Part shown: positions 56,871-64,000 of the stretch, piece after piece
How the letters are laid out: each line of letters opens with the position of its first letter
Numbering within the stretch: position 1 is the first letter of the stretch
DNA from: Pararge aegeria
Lineage: Eukaryota > Arthropoda > Insecta > Lepidoptera > Nymphalidae
NCBI RefSeq assembly: GCF_905163445.1
Contig: NC_053184.1
Location: forward strand, 17,794,001-17,858,000
DNA length: 64,000 bases
Direction of reading: 5' to 3'
Notes under the pieces: model-generated
Seen by the model: only the letters and a program-made list of their open reading frames with translations
The model's database searches: none
Told to the model about the DNA's origin: nothing
Program-made: the position numbers and the translations under genes

Positions 56871-57577
56871 TTGATACCGAAACTGAAGTCTAATCGAGCT
56901 ACCCAAAGAACGGAGATAATTTAAAGTTGAACTCGGTCTCCCATCCTGTTATCAACTTAACGTTGCTTAACCAATCTAATAATAAGTAACTTAGCCCAAT
57001 CACTTCTTCCAATTTAAGACGATGAAATTATTCTATAATGTGACAGCGCACGCGTCAACTACCCGACATCATAATAAAAAATAAACAATGACAGTGAAGT
57101 TGAACGACCACCTCGGACCCGATGACTCAGTTTCTACCTGACAGCGACCGGACCGTGGTCCTTTATTACCCTACACAAAATCGTACCTTCTCATTATCTC
57201 TATAGAAAGTTGGTACACTTAATATTATTTAGTTAAAGAGTGGGATCGGGTTATCATTTCTACACACTAAAACATATGGCGCTGTAAGGGCTCTAGGGCT
57301 TTATTAGCTACCACACAAAATTATGTCTACCTGTTTTTTCATCTTATCTCAAAGAAATAGCACGACAAAATGCTGGTCCCATGCAGGACACACTTAGGCT
57401 GTGGTTCGTAACCTATGTCCATGTTTAGGACACAATAATTTCAAGGTCAAGGTCGGTTTAGCGGGTAACGTTGTGTGATATACCGTGTAAAGGTAACAAA
57501 GTTAATAATCTGTGACACGTTTTGCGCTAATTTCTTATCCTATGTCCGACTTAAGGTTGCAAGATATCTTTGTGTTC

Positions 57578-57795
57578 TGAATTTTCTCTGGTCTGGTCTG
57601 GTAAGAGAATTAAGCTGTATCTAGTTACCACCCTACTGACAAAGACGTACCGCATAGCGATTCAGAGCTCCTGTACAACGTCGCGTAGTAACCGATTAGG
57701 GGTATTTGGTTAGCCCGTTACCACCTTAGACTGCATCATCACTAACCATCGGGGTGAGATTGCAGGCAAGGGCTAACGTGTAGCGGAAAAAAAAG
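57578..57795 (+). mobile_element. SINE (family G), lacking head
   Basis: TTCTCTGGTCTGGTCTGGTA, CCACCCTACTGACAAAGACG, TAGACTGCATCATCACTAAC, and the end GCAAGGGCTAACGTGTAG. The tRNA-like head is absent. Confidence 0.7.
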
Positions 57796-57829
57796 CATTT
57801 ATAATATAAGTATGGATTCACAGATGCTT

Positions 57830-58015
57830 AGCGCTCGTTGTAAAAAGCCGTTCCCAAAGCGAATCACGTGCAATGCATTTCCCGGGCCCGTCGGGGCATG
57901 CACCACTGCGGCCGGGCCAATGCGCTCGCGCACGCTTCTAATGACGGCAGACCGGTCGGCGCGCCGCGGTATGTAGCCGCCATTAACAGCGGATTTTGGA
58001 AGCATTCTAGTCAAG
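57830..58015. other. CpG-rich patch, no recognised gene
   Basis: TTTCCCGGGCCCGTCGGGGC, GCGGCCGGGCCAATGCGCTC and GGTCGGCGCGCCGCGGTATG. The minus-strand 71-aa frame has no known domain. Confidence 0.2.
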
Positions 58016-58519
58016 GGTTGTAACTATTAACCGCCATCATAAAACAAGAAAGGGGGGGCGAAGGAAAAATCTTCTCCTCCTAGGGATCGAGAATGTTGGA
58101 CCGTCAACCCATTGAAGGGGAAAAAGAGAATTTGATTTCTAGCCATTGGGGCCTACCGCCAGGGCGATGAAGATATCGGAGACTAGTTTTTCGCCTTCGT
58201 AAATATGTCATGTATTGTTGGTAGCATACGAAAGGCTAAGCAGTCTTACTATGAGTCATCCTGACTTCAGAGCTTTTGAGCCTAAGATTTCAGGTTCAAA
58301 ACGTTACTCCGATATCGTCAACAGCTTATACTCTCAAGTCTCTCTTCTTGATCGTTTTTTCTCCTTCTAACTGACAATCTAGTTTTTTATTTGCAAATTG
58401 TGGCAGTCTCTAAGTCAGTCCTACAATATTGCATTAATATGTTTTTTTTTCATTTTTTTTTAGATTTAATTTGCTAATTTTCAGGAAATACTGGCCCAGT
58501 TTAAGCTTTATTATATTTA

Positions 58520-58672
58520 TGGCAGAGAACGGACAGCAACGTCCTCTGTGCTACTAATACTACTACTGCGATCGCCAAACTGTCTGCCCAGCATGGTGAT
58601 TAAGTGTAGACCCTCCCTTTAGGAGGGGCCTTTAGTCCAGTAGTGGACTGTTATAGGCTATTGATGATGATA
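58520..58672 (+). repeat. Dispersed repeat (family B), LINE/SINE tail
   Basis: ACGGACAGCAACGTCCTCTG, GCGATCGCCAAACTGTCTGC, GGCCTTTAGTCCAGTAGTGG and a GATGATGATAG tail. The AGTCCAGYAGTGGACT palindrome near the end is diagnostic. Confidence 0.6.
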
Positions 58673-58724
58673 GGCTTTTCTATTTTTAGTATAAAACGGG
58701 TGAAACCTCGGGGCACAGTACGCC

Positions 58725-58860
58725 AACAAAACCTGCATGCAGCTACATACAGCAGCGCGGCCGGGAACCCGTTCGCCCCCCGCCGCGCCGTGCCGGTTAG
58801 AAGTCCTAACTTTTTATTTTACGGCGCACCCTCCGCTTAGCGCGAACCCACTACCAACAA
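58725..58860. other. CpG-rich patch, no recognised gene
   Basis: AGCAGCGCGGCCGGGAACCC and GTTCGCCCCCCGCCGCGCCG. Two overlapping plus-strand frames exist in different phases, as expected from base composition alone. Confidence 0.2.
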
Positions 58861-58918
58861 AACTCTTCGTTTTGTGCCCGAGCCACTTGTTTAACTTTCG
58901 CGCCAGTTATGAACTGGT

Positions 58919-59010
58919 GTTTAGGAAAACGAAATAACTGAATTTACTAACCGGGTCGGTCGATAACCGCGTCTAGTTAAAGTAGGTTGTAGGGTTCCAG
59001 CGGTTACCGC
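58919..59010. repeat. Local duplication, arm 1
   Basis: TTTAGGAAAACGAAATAACT, CCGGGTCGGTCGATAACCGC and GTCTAGTTAAAGTAGGTTGT correspond to 59478-59565. Confidence 0.65.
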
Positions 59011-59234
59011 ACTACCGTTCCGTACCGTAGAGGCTTTAATAGAACTGTAAGTATGAAGCTCCAAATGAAAAGATCAATGTAGAACTTCCAACTAAACTGA
59101 TTGTTTATTTTATTTACTTTACTTTTGCGCCAACTATGAACAAGGCCTGGGGAATAACTATCTTTAATTAAGCAGTAGGATTATTTCCATACTTCGTATA
59201 TGGTGACGGCAGATCAGAATACAGGTTGTCACCA

Positions 59235-59382
59235 TCCCATTGAGAATTTAACGGCAAACGGACAGCAGCGTCCTCTGCACTCAGACTAACGATCTGACCT
59301 CTGCTGCGATCACCAACCCGTCTGCCCTCCCTTTGGGAGAGGCCAGAAGTTCAGTAGTGGACTGTCATAGGCTATTTCTGAT
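59235..59382 (+). repeat. Dispersed repeat (family B)
   Basis: ACGGACAGCAGCGTCCTCTG, CTGCGATCACCAACCCGTCT and TTCAGTAGTGGACTGTCATA. It lies between the two arms of the 58.9/59.5 kb duplication. Confidence 0.6.
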
Positions 59383-59477
59383 AATGGCGCTCTTGTTACA
59401 TAAATGGAACCCTTAGTTTAGTGACGTGAAGGTATATCCTAAAAAAAAATACTGCTTAGAAGTAAGCCCTCAGAGTG

Positions 59478-59565
59478 TTTAGGAAAACGAGTTAACTGAA
59501 TTGCCGACCGGGCGGGTCGATAACTGCGTCTAGTCAAAGTAGTTTGAAGGGCTATAGCGGGTACA
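59478..59565. repeat. Local duplication, arm 2
   Basis: TTTAGGAAAACGAGTTAACT, CCGGGCGGGTCGATAACTGC and GTCTAGTCAAAGTAGTTTGA correspond to 58919-59010. Confidence 0.65.
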
Positions 59566-59613
59566 TGTTTTAGCACTTATAACAAGGATTTAAGATAAAC
59601 GTATGTCGTTGGT

Positions 59614-59680
59614 TGGAAAAAGTGGTGATAGCCTTATGGGTGGGATTTCAGTTTTACTTTCTAAGTTTCGAACCCCGCCA
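59614..59680 (+). mobile_element. SINE head fragment (family A), opposite orientation
   Basis: GTGGTGATAGCCTTATGGGT (A box region) and GTTTCGAACCCCG (B box region) on the plus strand. It faces the minus-strand copy that starts 28 bp away. Confidence 0.5.
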
Positions 59681-59708
59681 CACAATACACAACTTTATAA
59701 GCGTCTTA

Positions 59709-59883
59709 AGAACATTATGTAAAACTCTCAGGCATGCAGGTTTCCTCACGATGTTTTCCTTCACCGTTGAAGCAAGTGACATTGCAATTACTTAAAACTT
59801 AGAAAAGTTAGAGGTGCGTGCTGGGATTCGAACTCGGCCCCTCGAAAGTAATGTCGAGCTCCTACCCACTGTGCTATCACCGC
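59709..59883 (-). mobile_element. SINE (family A), 3'-truncated
   Basis: Contains TCAGGCATGCAGGTTTCCTC, CTTCACCGTTGAAGCAAGTG and the head with GGGATTCGAACTCGGCCCC. The tail-side third is missing. Confidence 0.7.
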
Positions 59884-59929
59884 ATTTCCCTAATTAAATG
59901 ACTATTGTGAATTTACAACTTCAGATTAT

Positions 59930-60000
59930 TTTTTGGTCTGGCCAAGCGATTCAGCTTTCCAGTACGATGACGCGTAAAAACTGATTAAGGGGTATGGATC
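59930..60000 (+). repeat. SINE fragment (family G)
   Basis: GGTCTGGCCAAGCGATTCAG, CCAGTACGATGACGCGT and GATTAAGGGGTATGGAT. Confidence 0.4.
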
Positions 60001-60295
60001 TAACATGACTTTTATAAATGGCTATAACAGATAAGGCCGAAAAATACTAATAAAACTTAGCGTAAAATTATCCACCTAGTCGTAGCTATTTGGTATCCAC
60101 GATAGTGTGCTCGATAAGGTTGCTATTGAAACTATCAAGTGCATCGCTTATCATTATCACTTATCTACGCACTTTAGCAGTGATAAGGCCTTTGGTTTAC
60201 TGCTTGAGCAGTAAAGTTGCTTATAATCGTGTGACCAAGTAATATATATAATATCAAGTAGTATATATTATATTAACTGCGATGGTCTTACCACA

Positions 60296-60370
60296 TTAAG
60301 CCCACCAACCCGCATTGGAGCAGCGTGGTGGGTACATGCTCTAAAACCGTTTCTCCTATGAGAGATAAGG
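60296..60370 (+). repeat. SINE-like fragment
   Basis: CCACCAACCCGCATTGGAGC and AGCGTGGTGGGT match the 3' block of related SINEs. A similar degraded block occurs at about 60725-60800. Confidence 0.35.
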
Positions 60371-60545
60371 CTGAACCAATCGGAACTAAATGAGTTTTAG
60401 TTGTAGTCGATTTTTTGTGACAGAGCTCGTCAGGGGAAGTTCTGCCGCTAAACAGCATTGCTATGTAGTGTTATTGCCGGTTTAATTTCAGGAGGCCTAA
60501 AACCTTCCAAACCGACCACAGGGACACAGGGCAACACTTTGTTTG

Positions 60546-60642
60546 GCGTGTTCCTTCCAAGGCTACATACCTATATGTATGAACGCTTCTTAAGTGCCTG
60601 TGATGCCTACATGAATAAAGAAATTTTGAATTTGAATTTGGC
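60546..60642 (+). repeat. Dispersed repeat (family H)
   Basis: TGTATGAACGCTTCTTAAGT, then GCCTACATGAATAAAGAAAT and a TTTGAATTTGAA tail. The local open frame is not a gene. Confidence 0.5.
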
Positions 60643-60869
60643 TTGCGAACCTTTGCTCTATTTCTGAGGTGAGCCTTTTGCCTAGTCGGTCAACTATTAC
60701 TACAAAAAAAAATATCCATATCACCACCCGCACTTGATAAAAAGAGATATCCACAGCCTGCCACCCAGAATGGCGTGGTGGGTCTAAGCTCTACATTCTC
60801 CTAAACTATAAGCCAAAAGGGATATCTTAATTGGGCTAATGATTTATAAACATAAGCTACTACGGCTAG

Positions 60870-61111
60870 CATGGGCAGGAGACAATTATATCCCCGGGGA
60901 AAGGATATAAATGTGACTTCTCCCACAGCTTTATCAACTCTCAGAGCACTGGCGCACAAGTGGAAATAATATCTTAATAATATATATGTAATAATAAACG
61001 GGGGTAAACTTCTCTTATTCCATATTCCCATACTTTAGCAGGTGGACACGTTAATTATATCCCTTGTCTAGGGATATAATCGGGAGATATAATTTTTGTC
61101 TCCTGCCCGTG
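60870..61111. mobile_element. MITE-like element (family I), about 242 bp
   Basis: Inverted termini CATGGGCAGGAGACAATTAT and TTTTTGTCTCCTGCCCGTG flank ATATCC-rich subterminal repeats. The interior CAGCTTTATCAACTCTCAGA and GCACTGGCGCACAAGT is shared with the 6.4 kb copy. A clear target duplication was not found. Confidence 0.6.
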
Positions 61112-61119
61112 TTAGCCCT

Positions 61120-61765
61120 GCAGATGTACCTATTGGTAAGATAAATATACCTAGCGTCAGGTCATTGGCCTTATCAACTGATAGGTACTAATCTCTCGGA
61201 ATAAATTATGCATACTTTGCTGTGCTCTCCTGCCCGTAGTGCGTGCAAAGCTTGAAAGCATGAAATTGCTTGTAGCAATAAGGTCGACTTTGTATGTCTT
61301 CAATTATTTTGTTCTTATTTATAGTCTCTTAATTTTTTTAATGCAAATAAGTGACTCCTTTCCTTTATGAAGAAAAAAATCTATTTCACTACTTTATTAT
61401 TAAAAAACGCCTATTAACAGTATTTTTAAAGCATTCATACCAATGCTTTTGGCGATAGATTCTGATATATAGTTTTTGCTTCATCCCTTCATATTTTCCT
61501 AACTATAGGTACGGTTTTTATACTAACCATCTCCTCATATTGTTTTAATGTTATTAACGATAACATAACTCCGAAAGACACACATAACTCCGAAAGATTG
61601 GAGATGCGTGCCAGGGATCAATCACGGAGAAAAACGGAGTTATGTTATGTTTGTAATGAGGTCATAACAAACATAAAAAAATACAGCCGAATTTTTTAAG
61701 TCGGTTACAACATGTGAATGAATGAACACACTAGAATACACAATAATATAGAGCAAGTTCGATAG
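61120..61765. other. AT-rich stretch with scrambled SINE debris
   Basis: ACATAACTCCGAAAGA occurs twice in tandem near 61563-61602 and CGGAGTTATGTTATG in inverted form at about 61636, around a family A SINE-like GATGCGTGCCAGGGATC block. Confidence 0.35.
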
Positions 61766-61769
61766 AGGG

Positions 61770-61900
61770 TACATTTAGGCGGCCTTATCGCTCCATCGCG
61801 ATCTCTACCAAGCAACCAAAGGCGTAAAAGAACATAGCTATAGATGCCAGGTAGGTGGTGCGAAATGACTTCATAATTACATACATATTTTAACTTAATT
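61770..61900 (-). mobile_element. Jockey-type LINE 3' UTR fragment
   Basis: Contains TTTAGGCGGCCTTATCGCTC, GCGATCTCTACCAAGCAACC and the TAGGTGGTG block found in the same order at 39330-39440 and 48200-48300. No coding part remains. Confidence 0.6.
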
Positions 61901-61964
61901 AGTATATATGAACAACAACATGTATATATACAATATTACGTGTGTACATGTGTCTTTTGTTGAA

Positions 61965-62232
61965 GCGTTGATAGCCCTGTGTGTAGGACTTCGAATTCAA
62001 TTACAGGGGGCCGAGTTCGAATCCCAGCACGCGCCTCTAACTTTTCTAAGTTATAAAGCAATTAAAATATCACTTGCTTCAACGGTGAAGAAAAACATCG
62101 TGAGAAAACCTGCATGCTTTTGATTGTTCTCTGCAATGTTCTCAAAGGTGTAGAGTCGTGAACCATAAACCATTCTCATCGTCGGGGAAGAGCCGTTCCC
62201 TTGTAGTGGTCCGGTATTGTGATGATATGATG
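61965..62232 (+). mobile_element. SINE (family A), near full length
   Basis: Head with TGATAGCCCTGTG and a B box in GAGTTCGAATCCCAGC, then CTTGCTTCAACGGTGAAG, and a GATGATATGATG tail. An internal deletion removes part of the CCAATCCGCACTGG block. Confidence 0.75.
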
Positions 62233-62731
62233 TAGATGTATCATTTTGCTTCTTTGTGTATATTTGTGCAGACTACAAGTGGTAGAAGTGATAGTAGTAT
62301 CATAAATTATTATTATTATTACAGTTGCTCAAAACCGCCCACACCCTAACCGCACCTAGCACGCATCGGCGAATGTTATCAAGCTGTAATGGGTGACCCA
62401 CATACGCTCACTTCAGACATTATCTAGAGCACTATCAGTCGAACGCACGACTAGGGAGTACAGTTTTTGGTTTTGACTTGATATGTAAGTATTTCTTGCA
62501 AAATCATTTCTATTAATATATAACATAAAACATAATGGCTCGCGCCTTTTGTAGTGTACAAAAGGTTGAGGGTGAGGTTTGATCTATTCAACTAAAAAAA
62601 TTGTGCAGTTTTCAGCAATAGATAGAGCAATTAATGAGGAAGGTTTACGCGTAGTAAACATGCATATTATATAAGGGAAAGCAAAGTAACAAACATATTG
62701 TTATGCGCTTAAATTGAAAACGATGGCAAAA

Positions 62732-62785
62732 CCTTACGAGATTGATTAAATTTATAAATCAATTTACTACGGAATCGTATTATTT
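62732..62785. repeat. Dispersed block shared with the window start
   Basis: Partner of 61-120. It directly precedes the CAT tail of the SINE at 62786. Confidence 0.45.
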
Positions 62786-63094
62786 ATCATCATCATCATC
62801 ACCACATTAAACCATTACCGGCCCACTACAGCGCACGGGTCTCCTCCCATAATGAGAAGGGCCGTAGTCCACAACGCTGGCCTAGTGCGGATTGGTTGAC
62901 TCCACACACCTTTTGGAACATTATGCAGAATTCTCAGGCATGCAGGTTCCCTCGCGATGTTTTCCTTCACCGATGCAAGTGATATTTTATTTACTTAAAA
63001 CGCACATAACTTAGAAAAGTTAGAGGTTTATGCTGGGATTCGAACTCGGCCCCCCGAAAGTAAAGTCGAGCGACTACCCAATACGCTATCGCCG
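62786..63094 (-). mobile_element. SINE (family A), full length
   Basis: CAT-repeat tail at 62786-62800, CCGGCCCACTACAGCGCACG, GCGGATTGGTTGACTCC, CATGCAGGTTCCCTCGCGAT, and a tRNA-like head with GGGATTCGAACTCGGCCCCC (reverse complement of the B box). Confidence 0.8.
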
Positions 63095-63099
63095 ATTCG

Positions 63100-64000
63100 A
63101 TTTAGACCGATTAAGAGTTGCTAGTTTAAAATAAAGAGCTGTTTAAAGTGCTTGTTATTTTAGTAGGTATGAAAACCAATATAAACTGACAGGATAAACT
63201 TACATACAATAAATAAAGTTACTTTTTTGATTATCAACTTTATAAAAAAAATGTGATAGAACTACAATTCTTGCAATCGTTATGGTCAGAAAGAATTAAT
63301 TTTAATTGCAATTATATTTAATCAATTGTTGATTATTTCAATATTACAAAAAAATTAATGCTGTATTATAAAATGGGTGTGTACCTTCCCAAATAAACTG
63401 TTCAGGTCAAGCCCCTAACTAAATAAATTAACAATGCTGTAAAATAGTAAAGATAGGTCTCAAAAGGGGCTTAACCTGTGAGTTTGAATAAAATATATAT
63501 AGCATACATTAGTTATTAAACAAAACTTTTTTGAAACAATCCACTCAAGTAAACTTTCAAATGTAAAAAAAATTTAACAGCAATCAGTAAGTTAAATGAT
63601 GTACTAAAATAAAATACAATGTGCTCCATTTTAAATTTATATGTCCTTTGTAAATCCAAAATTATTGGATAAAATATTAACTCCTTGCCAAATCTAACTA
63701 GACTGATCAATATAATATACATAATATCATGTTTATATGATATTATGTATACTTAGAGACTTGGTAATGTGCCACATCTGGGTTACAACAATAAATAAAC
63801 ATTAAAATAACACTGGCATTATGCTATGTCTAAATTGATAAGGTAATCATTGGCTGACCTCTGTCATAAATTATATCAATAATGTAACACGTGTTATTAA
63901 CCTCAAAGATGCTTAAAAATTACAACTAGCCTTACTATAACGATTGGTTTTTGATTTAAAATTAGTTTGGACCGTCAATCCAACTTTGTATGATAGTTAT
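63100..64000. other. AT-rich stretch, nothing recognised
   Basis: No frame beyond a 68-aa minus-strand hydrophobic one. One AT-rich hairpin at 63716-63751. Confidence 0.4.
63716..63751. repeat. AT-rich hairpin, 15-bp arms
   Basis: TATACATAATATCAT and ATGATATTATGTATA around GTTTAT. Confidence 0.7.

Larger units (their letters stand above)
55450..57575. other. No gene recognised apart from a SINE tail and a hairpin
   Basis: GTAGGGTTCCTTATCACATA near 56281 followed by CTGTCCGTATGCCCGTC resembles a decayed dispersed repeat. The 70-aa minus frame at 55765-55977 has no motif. Confidence 0.3.

Overview
The window looks like nuclear DNA of a moth or butterfly (Lepidoptera). It is AT-rich and packed with interspersed repeats typical of that order: several tRNA-derived SINE families ending in CAT/GAT or TAA runs, Jockey-type and RTE-type LINE remnants, Helitron-like fragments and short hAT-type MITEs. 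I found no convincing host protein-coding exon, no rRNA gene and no intact tRNA gene. The open frames present are chance frames, antisense frames of repeats, or decayed retrotransposon genes. The best reading is a large intergenic region or long intron. Family names for repeats rest on recognised motifs and on copy-to-copy comparison inside the window, not on a database search.

Layout. 0-5 kb: mostly unique AT-rich DNA with a SINE fragment near 0.8-1.0 kb, a decayed repeat near 4.7 kb and a perfect 30-bp-arm hairpin at 4.94-5.01 kb. 5-12 kb: Helitron-like pieces, the first copy of a TA-flanked inverted-repeat element (8.16-8.58 kb), a short local duplication (6.9/8.66 kb) and a SINE fragment. 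12-19 kb: a CpG-rich island (12.2-12.4 kb), an RTE-type reverse-transcriptase relic (13.9-14.2 kb), SINEs, a hairpin with bulges (16.1 kb) and GC-rich patches. 19-22 kb: a perfect 26-bp-arm hairpin, a MITE, three diverged direct copies of an unclassified unit (19.9-21.1 kb) and a full-length SINE. 22-35 kb: scattered LINE tails, MITEs, SINE fragments and CpG-rich patches. 35-47 kb: a 140-bp segment present twice, Jockey 3' ends, and a 192-bp hAT-type MITE inserted inside a SINE. 48-55 kb: the two best-preserved retrotransposons, a Jockey-type copy (48.1-49.3 kb, minus) and an R2/R4-Dong-type copy (53.66-55.19 kb, plus). Both are 5'-truncated, carry a disabling lesion and have candidate target-site duplications. 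55-64 kb: dense SINE, MITE and LINE-tail debris with a local duplication at 58.9/59.5 kb.

Nothing here forms a pathway or operon. The informative content is the nesting order of the mobile elements, the small structured or locally repeated sequences that the repeats do not explain, and the CpG-rich patches in a gene-free landscape that could be regulatory.
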